64,000 bases of DNA from Solibacteraceae bacterium. GTDB taxonomy: Bacteria > Acidobacteriota > Terriglobia > Bryobacterales > Bryobacteraceae. The notes below the pieces were generated by a model, which was given only the letters and a program-made list of their open reading frames with translations, was not told the DNA's origin and did no database searches. Both the position numbers and the translations under genes were made by a program. Each line of letters opens with the position of its first letter. Within the stretch, counting starts at the first letter, position 1. This document shows, one piece after another, positions 8,491-18,220 of this stretch. Location: positions 1 to 64,000 of the forward strand of contig JAJPJX010000201.1 in assembly GCA_021324015.1 (NCBI GenBank), in the 5' to 3' direction.

Positions 8491-9507
8491 ATGCCGCACC
8501 AAATCACCCTGATCCCAGGGGACGGTATCGGACCTGAAGTTGCAGAAGCCACAGTGAGCGCGGTCGAGGCCACCGGTGTCGAGATCGAGTGGGAGCGTGT
8601 GGAGGCCGGCGCGCGCGCCCTGGCCGAATCCGGAAGTCTGCTGCCCGACGACGTCTTCGCCTCTCTGGAAATGACCCGCGTGGGTCTGAAAGGGCCCACC
8701 GCCACTCCCATCGGCGGCGGCCACCAGAGCATCAACGTCACCCTCCGCAAGAAACTCGGCCTCTACGTCAACTTCCGGCCGGTTCGCATGCTGCCAGGCC
8801 TCGAGACGCGCTTCCGCGACCTGCCCATCGATCTCGTCATCTTCCGGGAAAACACCGAGGACCTGTACTCCGGCCTGGAGCACGAGGTGATCCCGGACGT
8901 GGTCGAAAGTCTCAAGATCATCACCAAGAACGCATCCATGCGCATCGCCCGCGCGACCTTCGATTACGCCCGGCGCGAAGGCCGCCGCAAGGTCACCGCC
9001 GTGCATAAGGCCAACATCATGAAAATGAGTGACGGCCTGTTCCTGAAGTGCTGCCGCGAAGTTGCGTCCGCGTATCCGGAGATCACCTACAACGAACTGA
9101 TCGTCGACAACGCCTGCATGCAACTGGTCATGCGGCCCGAGACCTTTGACCTGCTGGTGCTGCCGAACCTGTATGGCGATATCATGTCGGATCTCGCCGC
9201 CGGCCTGGTGGGAGGCCTGGGAATCGTGCCCGGCGCGAACATCGGCGACCACCACGCGGTCTTTGAGGCGGTCCACGGCACTGCCCCGGATATCGCCGGC
9301 AAAAGCCTGGCCAATCCCACCGCGCTGATGCAATCCGCTGCTCTGATGCTGGCGCACATCGGAGAGCGCGAAGCCTCGCTGCGCATGCAGCGGGCCATCC
9401 AGGACGTCTACGCTGAGCACAGCTCCCTCACCGGAGACGTGGGCGGCCGCGCTTCCACCCAGGAGTTCACCGCGGCCGTCATTCGCCACATCCACAACGG
9501 CGCCTGA
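8491..9507 (+). CDS. icd: Isocitrate/isopropylmalate-family dehydrogenase, probably NAD-dependent isocitrate dehydrogenase
   Basis: This is a metal-dependent beta-decarboxylating dehydrogenase, most likely converting isocitrate to 2-oxoglutarate in the TCA cycle. It has 338 residues, the short type close to mitochondrial NAD-IDH subunits. Motifs are TLIPGDGIGPEV, GPTATPIGGGHQSINVTLRK, the substrate-loop FRENTEDLYSGLEH, TAVHKANIMKMSDGLF, the metal-binding NLYGDIMSDLAAGLVGG, and VFEAVHGTAPDIAGK. The STNV-like phosphate-binding loop here is HQSINVTLRK, favouring isocitrate over isopropylmalate. No neighbouring leu genes support the alternative. Confidence 0.88.
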   Translation: MPHQITLIPGDGIGPEVAEATVSAVEATGVEIEWERVEAGARALAESGSLLPDDVFASLEMTRVGLKGPTATPIGGGHQSINVTLRKKLGLYVNFRPVRMLPGLETRFRDLPIDLVIFRENTEDLYSGLEHEVIPDVVESLKIITKNASMRIARATFDYARREGRRKVTAVHKANIMKMSDGLFLKCCREVASAYPEITYNELIVDNACMQLVMRPETFDLLVLPNLYGDIMSDLAAGLVGGLGIVPGANIGDHHAVFEAVHGTAPDIAGKSLANPTALMQSAALMLAHIGEREASLRMQRAIQDVYAEHSSLTGDVGGRASTQEFTAAVIRHIHNGA

Positions 9508-9514
9508 GTTAGCG

Positions 9515-9541
9515 GCCGAGCCGCAACCGTGAGGGAGCGGT
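9515..9541 (+). repeat. 27-bp intergenic repeat, copy 2
   Basis: This copy starts GCCGAGCCGCAACCG and ends AGGGAGCGGT. It is the second copy of the element at 239-265, with 25 of 27 positions identical. It begins 7 bp after the icd stop and fills most of the 36-bp gap between two convergent genes, a good position for a bidirectional terminator. Confidence 0.6.
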
Positions 9542-9543
9542 GC

Positions 9544-10650
9544 TCAGTGCAGCAGATTCAGCGTGTTATTCCCATCGTTCACGAAGTAGACGCCTTTGCC
9601 CTCCGGGGCGATCGCCAGCCCGAACAGCGTGCCGGCGCCCTGCCCGCTGGTATCTACCGGCTTGACCGCGACCTGCACGCCCACGCGGGCGACTTCCACG
9701 AGGTTCCCGTCATTGGCGTTGGCCACCAGAATATGGTGGTTCGGCGTGATGGCCAGTCCTAATGGGCCGTTGATCGCGCCGCCCATCGAGACGGTGATTC
9801 CGGTGTTCGCGCTGGTGGTGCGAAAAATGGCGTTCGGAATCGCCGCGATCCGGTTCGCCAGCGTGTCCGCCACATAGAGCGCGCCGTCCGGGCCGAGTCC
9901 TACGCCCGTGGGTCCGATCACCAGCGCTGCCGGGTCCGTGCGCTCCCCGAACATCGAGCCGATCACCGTGCTGGAAACCAGGCGTGGCATCCCGCCCTCG
10001 GGGATCCCCAGAAGCAGACGCGCCACGGTTCCCCCGTTGACCACATTGCCGCCGCCCGCCACCGTGCCGTTCAGCACGTTCGTCACGAACAGCACCGCCG
10101 CATGCTCCAGGTCCAGCGCGGTCATGTCCCAAGGCCCGTTGATCTGGCCGCCTGAAAACGTTTCCACCGGCTTGCCGGAACTGTCCAGCACAATCAGGCA
10201 GCCTGCCTGCGCGGTGGCCGCCTGTCCGTTGCTGGTCGGCAGGCTGCCCACAATCACCCAGCCCGAACGCAAAACCACAAGCGCTGTTGTCAGGCCCACG
10301 CCGCCGGGGCAGGCTCCCGGCAGGCTGGCGGCACTCAATTGCGCAAAGACGCTGGTGGCGCCGTCTGCCCGGATCTGCATGATCGTGGTGCCTGTGCCCT
10401 GGAGGTTGGCTGAGTTGTTAAAGTTGCTGACCAGGACGCTATCCTCCACCAGGGCGCCCACCGAACGGGGAACCACGGCCACTCCATAGGGATTCACGTC
10501 GCCGTTGGCCGGCACTGTGGAGGCGGTCATCGTGATGGTGTGAAACCTGCCGAGGAAAGAGCCGCCGGGATCGTCATCGGCTCCCGCGGGCGGCACGAAA
10601 ATCACCAGGCCAACCAACACGGCCGGAGTCGCGAGCACGCTTCTTGTCAT
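9544..10650 (-). CDS. Secreted NHL/beta-propeller-like protein
   Basis: This exported protein of about 368 residues has a signal peptide (MTRSVLATPAVLVGLVIF... cleaved near AGADDD). Several repeated blades have the pattern of NHL or SMP-30-like propellers, such as GPTGVGLGPDGALYVADTLANRIAAIPNA, GPLGLAITPNHHILVANANDGNLVEV and LFGLAIAPEGKGVYFVNDGNNTLNLL. No enzymatic motif is visible. The ATG at 10650 has AAAGGAGGA upstream at ideal spacing. It stands alone, convergent with icd. Confidence 0.8.
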   Translation of the reverse strand: MTRSVLATPAVLVGLVIFVPPAGADDDPGGSFLGRFHTITMTASTVPANGDVNPYGVAVVPRSVGALVEDSVLVSNFNNSANLQGTGTTIMQIRADGATSVFAQLSAASLPGACPGGVGLTTALVVLRSGWVIVGSLPTSNGQAATAQAGCLIVLDSSGKPVETFSGGQINGPWDMTALDLEHAAVLFVTNVLNGTVAGGGNVVNGGTVARLLLGIPEGGMPRLVSSTVIGSMFGERTDPAALVIGPTGVGLGPDGALYVADTLANRIAAIPNAIFRTTSANTGITVSMGGAINGPLGLAITPNHHILVANANDGNLVEVARVGVQVAVKPVDTSGQGAGTLFGLAIAPEGKGVYFVNDGNNTLNLLH

Positions 10651-10785
10651 CGGGAAATCCTCCTTTGGCGGAAATCTTGACGACAAGTATAGGTTCTGCC
10701 TGGCGGCGCAAAGTGTTAATTCCGCGATTCACAACTGTCACGAACGTGCGTTCGCACCCAGGTCTTGACGAGCCCGCACCGCCGC

Positions 10786-12840
10786 TTACCGCACCACCAC
10801 CGCCGCCCGCGGAAACGCGAACTTGCGGCCCACCTCGTCCACCACGTTCAACTGGCACGTATAGCGGCCGGGCGTGAGTTTGCCGAGCGGCACCTGCAAC
10901 TGGAGCGGCAGGCGCGCTCCGTCCGCTCGCGTCAGCCGCACCGGCGAGGATTCAAACACCTTCTTTTGCCCGTCCAGGAAGGTCAGCGTGGCCTCCACGC
11001 TGGGCGCCGGGTCCGCTCCCGGATCGTACACTTCGGCGTACACGTACAGGTTCTGGTCCCGCCGGAACACGCGTGTGATGCTCGGCACCAGTTTCTGGCC
11101 GTCCTGCACGAGCGGGTTCAGCTTATCCAGCTTGCCCTTCTTATCGGCCGCGCCCACCGCCGCGGCCAGCGCCTCGCGCTGGTTGCTCCATACCACGGAA
11201 CTGAGCTTCAGCCGCGGGCCATCCTTGGCCAGGTCCGGCACCGTGAACTGCGTCTCGAACGTGCCCAGCTTGCCGGTCTGGTTCTCGCGCACCACCATCT
11301 TCAGCCGGTAGGATCCGGGCGGCAGCGTGAAGCCCGTCTCGTATTGGAAGCTCCGGCTGGCCACCTTGGAGGCGTTCGACTGGTCCAGCTTCACGCGGAT
11401 GCCGTCTCGGACGCTGGAGACCGGCTTGCCTTTCTCGTCGGTCACCTGCCCCACGAAATCGAACTCCGTGGTTTCGTTCGATCCCCTGCGCGCCAGCGCG
11501 ATCTCCGAGCCCGGGATCTTCACCGCCACCGGCACGAAGTAGTGACCCTTGGAGATGCGGAAATAGTTCACTTCCAGGGCCAGCGGCAGGTCCGTCAGCG
11601 GATCACCCAGGTTCAGAGCCTCGGCCAGTTGATGCTCTTTGTCCTCGCTGTTGAATTGACGGAAATCCTTGGCGCCGAAGTAGCCCTGGCGGTGTTCCAG
11701 TTTCGCCTGCGGATATCCCGCCAGCCTCACCTGAATGCGCCGGTAGCGCCCGTCGAGCGCCGGATTGGTGCTGTAGTAGCCCAGGATGTAGTAGCTGCGC
11801 ACGTCCCGCTGCGCCTGCACGATGCCCAACGAAAGCTCGTTGTTGTCCAGGAAAACCTTGCCGCCCGTGTCGGCGGCCAGTGTGCTCAGCGTTTCCTGCT
11901 GGTCGTTGAACTGCTGCCGCTGCTGCGTCTGCGCGTAGCCGGTGAAGATACCCTGCCCGCGCGACATGGCTTTGCTGGCGTCGCCTCCCGGCACGAGCGC
12001 CGTCAATCCCCGCGCGTCGATGGGATAGATGGCCACGTTCGCCTTCACCGCCGCGTTCACCGTGGAGCGCAGTTGCGACTGGTTCTCCACCCCCGTCTTG
12101 GCAATGCCGCTCGAAAAATACACCAGCGACTTTTTCTCGGGAAGCTGCGCGAGTTTCTCCACCGCCGATTCGATCGCCGCGAGTTTCAGGTCCGTGTTGA
12201 AGATGTTGAATTCGGTCTGGTCCGCCGTGAAAGCCTGGCCCGTGTCCTCGCCGGCGTTGGCATCCGCGGTGTCGGCCACCTCCGCCAGCTCGCTGGCCTC
12301 GCCCACGCGGAATCCCTGGATCACCTGCCGCAGAGCCTCCCGGTCGTCTGTGAAATCCTGGTCCACGTGCAGCTTCGAGCCGTAGCTCATGATCGCTACC
12401 AGGTCCGCCGGGCTCATCTGCGTGTCCAGGAATTTCAACGCCGCCTGCTGCGCGCGGATCTGGTCCGGCGTGGCCATCGACGAGAGGTCGAAAAACAGCA
12501 CCAGCAGCCGCCGGTCGCGATACTGCACCTGACCCGGGCGCGCGGCCGGCGCCGGAGCGGGCGCCGGCCGCACCGCAGCCACAGCCGTTCGCGGCCGGGC
12601 TGCCGGGGCAGGCGCCTGCTCCTCCAGCCGCTGGAACTCGAAGACCGCGATCTGCTGCGGCTTGCCGTCCTCGAGCACCGCGAAATCGCTCTTCTTCAGG
12701 TTCTCGATGGGCTTGCCGGAGCGGTCCCGCACCGTCACGTCCACGATCACCAGGTTGCTGCTGGTGGAGAACTTGACCTCCTGCCCCGCCAGGGGCAGCA
12801 GAGCGGCGATCACGAGGAAATGTTTGCTCCAGCGCGGCAT
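10786..12840 (-). CDS. VWA domain-containing secreted protein, acidobacterial type
   Basis: This exported protein of 684 residues starts with a signal peptide (MPRWSKHFLVIAALLPLAGQ). Next come a beta-rich domain (VDVTVRDRSGKPIENLKKSD) and an Ala/Pro linker near residues 75-100. A von Willebrand A domain follows, whose metal-site motif near residue 118 is FFDLSSMA (DxSxS-like). Its later part has VAIYPIDARGL and ARSYYILGYYS-like RSYYILGYYSTN, typical of acidobacterial VWFA proteins. The C-terminal third is predicted beta-sandwich. The ATG overlaps the stop of the TonB-type receptor (ATGA), so the two are coupled. Confidence 0.85.
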   Translation of the reverse strand: MPRWSKHFLVIAALLPLAGQEVKFSTSSNLVIVDVTVRDRSGKPIENLKKSDFAVLEDGKPQQIAVFEFQRLEEQAPAPAARPRTAVAAVRPAPAPAPAARPGQVQYRDRRLLVLFFDLSSMATPDQIRAQQAALKFLDTQMSPADLVAIMSYGSKLHVDQDFTDDREALRQVIQGFRVGEASELAEVADTADANAGEDTGQAFTADQTEFNIFNTDLKLAAIESAVEKLAQLPEKKSLVYFSSGIAKTGVENQSQLRSTVNAAVKANVAIYPIDARGLTALVPGGDASKAMSRGQGIFTGYAQTQQRQQFNDQQETLSTLAADTGGKVFLDNNELSLGIVQAQRDVRSYYILGYYSTNPALDGRYRRIQVRLAGYPQAKLEHRQGYFGAKDFRQFNSEDKEHQLAEALNLGDPLTDLPLALEVNYFRISKGHYFVPVAVKIPGSEIALARRGSNETTEFDFVGQVTDEKGKPVSSVRDGIRVKLDQSNASKVASRSFQYETGFTLPPGSYRLKMVVRENQTGKLGTFETQFTVPDLAKDGPRLKLSSVVWSNQREALAAAVGAADKKGKLDKLNPLVQDGQKLVPSITRVFRRDQNLYVYAEVYDPGADPAPSVEATLTFLDGQKKVFESSPVRLTRADGARLPLQLQVPLGKLTPGRYTCQLNVVDEVGRKFAFPRAAVVVR

Positions 12841-15800
12841 CAGAACCGGAACCTCAAAGTCGCCGTCAGCGCCCGCATGCTCTGCGTGGCCGTGGCCAGG
12901 CCGTAGTTTGTGGCGTTCACCACCGTGGCCAGCGCGCTGTAATTCACGTTGTTCAGGGCGTTGGTGCTGTCCACCCGCAGTTCCACCCTCCGCCGGCTGT
13001 CGCCCAGGCGGAACGACCTTCCAAACGAGAGATTCAACGAAGCCCACGCCGGCCCCGGAATCGTGTTTCTCCCGGCGTTGCCGAACCGCCCCGGAGGCGG
13101 CACTGTGAAGGCCGCCAGGTTGAAGAAGCCGGGGCCGGTGGAGACGTCTTCCCCGGTGGAGTCCGACCGCCCGCTGCCCACGGATCCGGTGCCGCCGGAG
13201 TTCTCCTGGTTGCCCAGCACCCGCGCCGTGAGCGGCATGCCCGAGCCCGCCGTAACGCCTCCGCTCAGCGTCCAGTCCGCCAGCAGCCGCGCTTTCCAGC
13301 CGCTGTCGTGCAGCACGCCGTTTTCACCGAACGGCGAGGTCAGAATGAAATTCAGCGACAGGGTGTGCCGCTGGTCAAAGCTCGAAAGGCCCCGCTCCGC
13401 GGCCAGGTCTCGCGCGTCCTGCGCCACCACCGCCGCTCCGCCCCCGATCGTCGACGCGTTGTCGATCGACTTCGAGAAGGTATACAAGGCGTTCATCGCG
13501 ATGCCCTTCTGGAATCGCCGCGTCAACCGCACCTGCAGCGCGTGATAGATGGAATTACCATTCGACGTATCCAGCAGGAAGCCCACTGCGTTGCCGATCT
13601 GCCGGCGCTCTTCCGCTGTCAGCGGAGAGCCTTGCGCCGCCCGGTTCGGCATGGTCTGAATGTCCAGGTCGGTGCCCTTCGTCCCCAGGTAGCCCAACTC
13701 CAGCACCAGCGCGTGCGGCAGCGTCTGCTGGATGGAGAAGTTCCAGGTCTGCGCGTAGCCCACCTTATAGTAGCGATCCACCGCGTAGGTATTGGTGATG
13801 GTCTGGGAGGGAGCCGTGGCAAAGCCGTTCTCAATCGTCAGCACCCGCGCCGTGCTGGTGGTCAGAGTGGCCGTGTTGGCAAACGGCGGCTGAGAAGCCA
13901 GCCGCATGGGGAACTGGTTGTAAATCGATCCATTGTAGAAAATCCCGTATCCCGCCCGCACCTGGAACTGGTGCTTCGGGAAGGGCCTCCAGGCAAGCCC
14001 CACGCGCGGCGAGAAATTGTTCTTGTCGGGGTTGACCAGCGCATCCGGGAACTGGCCGCTGTAGGGGCCGGCTTCTCCCGGCGTGACTACCGCCACCCCC
14101 GTGAAGCCCGGCGCGATGTCCAGGTTGGCGATGCGATTGTACTTCTCCGTGTACGGCGTGAAGTACTCGTAGCCCAGGCCCAGGTTCACGCTCAGATTGG
14201 AAAGGATGCGCCAGTCGTCCGCCACATAGGAGTCGTACGAGGACGCCCGAAAGTAGGTGTTGGAGTCGCCGAAGCGCACCGAACTCGACTGCGGCAGCCC
14301 CAGCAGGAAATCCGCGAAATCGTAACCGGTCCCCGCCAGTGGCAGCCCCTTCGCGTCAAACGCGCTGGTCAGCAGGCCGCTGAAGCTGAAGGTGCCGCGG
14401 GCGTTCTGATCGGTGCGCGTGTTCAACTGCAGGCGCCGGAAATCGCCCCCCAGGGTGATGGTATGCGATCCCCGCACCAGGGTCACGCCGTCGCCCACGC
14501 CCGAGGTCTGGTTGCGCTGCAGCAGGGGGCTCGCATCCGTCAGCCCGCCGTAGTTGGTGAAGGAAAGATTCGGCGGCCCGTAGTTGATAGGATCCTGGGA
14601 GACGCCCTGAATGCCCAGCGTCCCGGCCACGTCCGGCCCATAAGCAAAGTAGGGCAGCGTCTCACTGGTGTTGCGGCTGAAGGTATATCGCAGCGAATTC
14701 AGGGTGCGCGGCGTGAAGTTGTGCGTCCAGCCCAGTGTGAAGCTCATCCCCCGCCCGCTGACTTCGTCGTTAAAGGCGTAAAGCTGCGTATTCTGCGCGG
14801 TCCGGTTTTGCAGGTTGAAGTTCACGTCCAGCCGGTTGTTCCGGTTCAGCGTCTGGTTCAGGCGCGCGCCCAGGTTGTCGGTGTTCTGCGGAACCGAGGT
14901 CAGGAACTGGTAGTTCTGCACCTGCCCCGGCTGGTTGGGCAGCGGGATGAAGGAGAACAACCCGCGCGCCGCCGGATCGATGCGGCTGGCGGGGATCACG
15001 CTGCCGGGGAACGGCAGGTGGCTGGTCGGATCGAAAATCTGCACCGGAGCAGGCGTGCCGGAGAGCGAAAAGTCCCCGGCGCGTTCGAGCGCGGTGGGCA
15101 CCGTGGAGGTGAAGTTCTGCGGGCTTTTGCTGCGCGTGCCGAAGTAGGTCAGGAAGAAGAAGGTGTGCTCGGTGTGCAGCACCTTGGGAATGTTGAGCCC
15201 GCCGCCGGCGACCAGGCCGAAACGGCTTTGCGCGTAAGCCGGTTGCTCGATGCTCTGGCCGGTCAGCGAATAGGGGCGCGCGTTCAATGCGGAATTGCCC
15301 AGGCTGAAGAAGGCTGCGCCGCGGACCGTACCCTGGTTTTGCCGGCGGCGGTTGCCGAAGTTAGGATTCGCGCCCATGCCGGGGCCGCGGCGCATGCCCG
15401 GGCCTCCGAATCCGCCGCCAAAACCGCCTCCCCCGCGTCCCCCGAAACCGCCTCCGCGGCCGCCGAAGCCTCCGCCGCCCATGCCGCCACCGCCGCCGAA
15501 GCCCGGCGCACCCGCTACTCCGCCGCCGGGACCTCCCGGACCACCTGGACCGCCCGGGCCCATGCCCATGCGCTGCGCGAAGGCCGCCCGCCGGGCATCC
15601 AGGGCGTCTTCCTGTTGCGGCGCCTGCAAGCCCTGGCTTAGACTGCCATTCACCAGAAAGGCTTCATTGGCGTCCGCGCTGGTTCGGGCGGCGCCGTCCG
15701 TTGCCGGCGCCCCCGCCAGCGCGGCGCTCACCTGATTCTCCACGCTGCCGCCGTTCAGGCTGAGGTTTTGAAATCCGCGGTTGCCGGTCTGCGGTCCGCC

Positions 15801-16103
15801 CTGCCGGGCTGCCGCCGGGCGGGGCCGCAGTTCCAGGGTGAAATCCGCGCTCCCGGGCCCTTCGCCGACAGCGACCTCCCGCTTCGCGGTCACGAAGCCG
15901 AACATCTCTACGGTGAACTGCCATGTCCCCGGCGTGAGATCCGGCAGCACGTACCGCCCTTCTTCGTCCGTCAGGACGCCGTACCGGGTGGCGCCGTGCA
16001 CGGCGGTCACCGTCGCCCCCGGAATCGGTTGGCCGGCCGACCGCACCGTGCCTACGTAGGATGCGCCTGGCAGAAAAGCGAATAACAGAAAGCCGATCAA
16101 CAC
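12840..16103 (-). CDS. TonB-dependent receptor-like outer membrane protein with carboxypeptidase-regulatory domain
   Basis: This is a large outer-membrane barrel protein of the Oar-like kind common in Acidobacteria, 1087 residues. Order: signal segment; carboxypeptidase-regulatory-like sandwich at 15-95 (GTVRSAGQPIPGATVTAVHG, LTDEEGRYVLPDLTPG); plug-like region; a Gly-rich stretch at about 180-244; a beta-barrel with repeated aromatic strands; and a terminal ATLRFRF ending in Phe, as for BAM substrates. The start codon is GTG at 16103, or the TTG that follows. The substrate is not predictable. Translation is coupled to the VWA gene downstream. Confidence 0.88.
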   Translation of the reverse strand: MLIGFLLFAFLPGASYVGTVRSAGQPIPGATVTAVHGATRYGVLTDEEGRYVLPDLTPGTWQFTVEMFGFVTAKREVAVGEGPGSADFTLELRPRPAAARQGGPQTGNRGFQNLSLNGGSVENQVSAALAGAPATDGAARTSADANEAFLVNGSLSQGLQAPQQEDALDARRAAFAQRMGMGPGGPGGPGGPGGGVAGAPGFGGGGGMGGGGFGGRGGGFGGRGGGGFGGGFGGPGMRRGPGMGANPNFGNRRRQNQGTVRGAAFFSLGNSALNARPYSLTGQSIEQPAYAQSRFGLVAGGGLNIPKVLHTEHTFFFLTYFGTRSKSPQNFTSTVPTALERAGDFSLSGTPAPVQIFDPTSHLPFPGSVIPASRIDPAARGLFSFIPLPNQPGQVQNYQFLTSVPQNTDNLGARLNQTLNRNNRLDVNFNLQNRTAQNTQLYAFNDEVSGRGMSFTLGWTHNFTPRTLNSLRYTFSRNTSETLPYFAYGPDVAGTLGIQGVSQDPINYGPPNLSFTNYGGLTDASPLLQRNQTSGVGDGVTLVRGSHTITLGGDFRRLQLNTRTDQNARGTFSFSGLLTSAFDAKGLPLAGTGYDFADFLLGLPQSSSVRFGDSNTYFRASSYDSYVADDWRILSNLSVNLGLGYEYFTPYTEKYNRIANLDIAPGFTGVAVVTPGEAGPYSGQFPDALVNPDKNNFSPRVGLAWRPFPKHQFQVRAGYGIFYNGSIYNQFPMRLASQPPFANTATLTTSTARVLTIENGFATAPSQTITNTYAVDRYYKVGYAQTWNFSIQQTLPHALVLELGYLGTKGTDLDIQTMPNRAAQGSPLTAEERRQIGNAVGFLLDTSNGNSIYHALQVRLTRRFQKGIAMNALYTFSKSIDNASTIGGGAAVVAQDARDLAAERGLSSFDQRHTLSLNFILTSPFGENGVLHDSGWKARLLADWTLSGGVTAGSGMPLTARVLGNQENSGGTGSVGSGRSDSTGEDVSTGPGFFNLAAFTVPPPGRFGNAGRNTIPGPAWASLNLSFGRSFRLGDSRRRVELRVDSTNALNNVNYSALATVVNATNYGLATATQSMRALTATLRFRF

Positions 16104-16193
16104 TACAGGATAGATGACGGACGGCGTCGAAAACGTTACCCTCCCCCAGACCAGGAGGAGGAAATTACGAAAATTGACAATCCTCTGCGAACA

Positions 16194-16561
16194 CTACAAA
16201 TCGCTCGGAGGATCGGGAATTCTCGAAGGGTGTGGACCGGCATAATAGACGGTCACCTTCTTCGCGGCTTCGTCCGGCTTGTAATAGATGCGGTCATTTC
16301 ATACGACCACAAGCCGCTGTACTTCGCCCCTTTCAATGGGTAGCAGCGCCTCGGCTTGATTTTCATGGCGTGCTGTGAGAGCCAGGCGTAGCAATTCCGC
16401 GCGTTCGCCGAGGCACTCGCCGCCAATGCGTCCCAGCCGGCAAGCACGCGGCTGTTGTAAGCGACGATGCTCCATTTCGCTTCCAGTTCCGGACTGGTGC
16501 CAGAGGGTGCTGATACGCGCAGATCTGGGGCGGAAGTGGAGTCGTCTTCATCTGGAGGCAA
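16194..16561 (-). pseudogene. RelE/ParE-like toxin, frameshifted
   Basis: Frame one reads KWSIVAYNSRVLAGWDALAA, then PRRCYPLKGAKYSGLWSYEM, then leaves the family pattern and stops at 16253. A second frame continues it exactly: NDRIYYKPDEAAKKVTVYYA, then GPHPSRIPDPPSDL and TAG at 16194-16196. The join falls near 16296-16305, after the WSYE codons. One intact gene would give a RelE/HigB-type ribonuclease of roughly 100-120 residues. The reported start is TTG at 16561 and is uncertain. It follows the antitoxin by 10 bp. Either the toxin is dead or one base is wrong in the assembly. Confidence 0.75.
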
Positions 16562-16571
16562 GGTTCTGTGC

Positions 16572-17042
16572 CTAGTCCCCGGCTGTCGGAACCGTCAGCG
16601 GTTGCTCTTCCGGCTGCTCCCGAAGCGCCTGCTCAATCACCCCGCTCTGAACGACGGCCGCGCTCTCCCGCCATTGATGGATGAGATCTCCAACGGATTC
16701 CCAATCCTCATCCGCAGAAGCGCGCGAATAGGCAGCGAGAATCTCCCGGAGCATCGACAAACGATCACTCTCCTCGAAGGCGCTCACCCAGGCCACCGGA
16801 GGCGGCGGGGCCGCGCCGACGCTGATGGAAAGCGCTCCCTGCAAAACGTCCACGATTTCCTTGATCTGCCCCAGAGCTTTGATCAGATTGGCGGCTTGTT
16901 CCCTTCGAAGGAGCGCAAACTGCTCGTTGTTCCGGGCAATCGTTACGGGATGCTTGCGGGCACGGTTCAGCACCTCTGCGGACCGCCGGTTTAGGTCCGT
17001 AGAGGTGAACACCTCGTCGCTAAACAAACCAAACTCCGGCAT
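16572..17042 (-). CDS. Phd/YefM-family antitoxin with long C-terminal extension
   Basis: This is a type II antitoxin, DNA-binding and toxin-neutralising. Residues 1-60 show the Phd/YefM fold (FTSTDLNRRSAEVLNRARKH, PVTIARNNEQFALLRREQAA). The usual length is about 80-90 residues; this one has 156. The extra part (SMLREILAAYSRASADEDWE and on) is acidic and helical and may be the toxin-binding or an added domain. It lies upstream of the broken toxin and downstream of the palindromic promoter at 17045-17070, so it probably represses itself. Confidence 0.8.
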   Translation of the reverse strand: MPEFGLFSDEVFTSTDLNRRSAEVLNRARKHPVTIARNNEQFALLRREQAANLIKALGQIKEIVDVLQGALSISVGAAPPPPVAWVSAFEESDRLSMLREILAAYSRASADEDWESVGDLIHQWRESAAVVQSGVIEQALREQPEEQPLTVPTAGD

Positions 17043-17044
17043 TA

Positions 17045-17070
17045 CGTATAATCCTACGTAAAATTATACG
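17045..17070 (-). promoter_or_regulatory. Palindromic operator/promoter of the toxin-antitoxin locus
   Basis: An inverted repeat has arms CGTATAAT (17045-17052) and ATTATACG (17063-17070) separated by 10 bp. On the minus strand the distal arm contains a perfect TATAAT -10 box, about 21 bp before the antitoxin ATG. Binding of the antitoxin to the arms would cover the promoter, the standard autoregulation of these loci. Confidence 0.7.
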
Positions 17071-17108
17071 CAGGATTGCAACGTGGATCAACCGCGCCCG
17101 CCGGAACC

Positions 17109-18152
<1,044 letters not shown>

Positions 18153-18220
18153 TCAGGATATCAGGAGGGACAGATCCGCGGCAACCCGGAACCGGAGGCG
18201 AACATCCGAAACAGCCCGCT

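Noticed and set aside
10765-12906. 713-codon plus-strand frame across the VWA gene
   Set aside because: It is antisense to the VWA protein, rich in Arg, His and Leu with no domain pattern, and typical of antisense frames in high-GC DNA.
13308-15641. 777-codon plus-strand frame across the TonB-type receptor
   Set aside because: Same antisense composition. The minus-strand protein has clear domains and a terminal Phe barrel strand.
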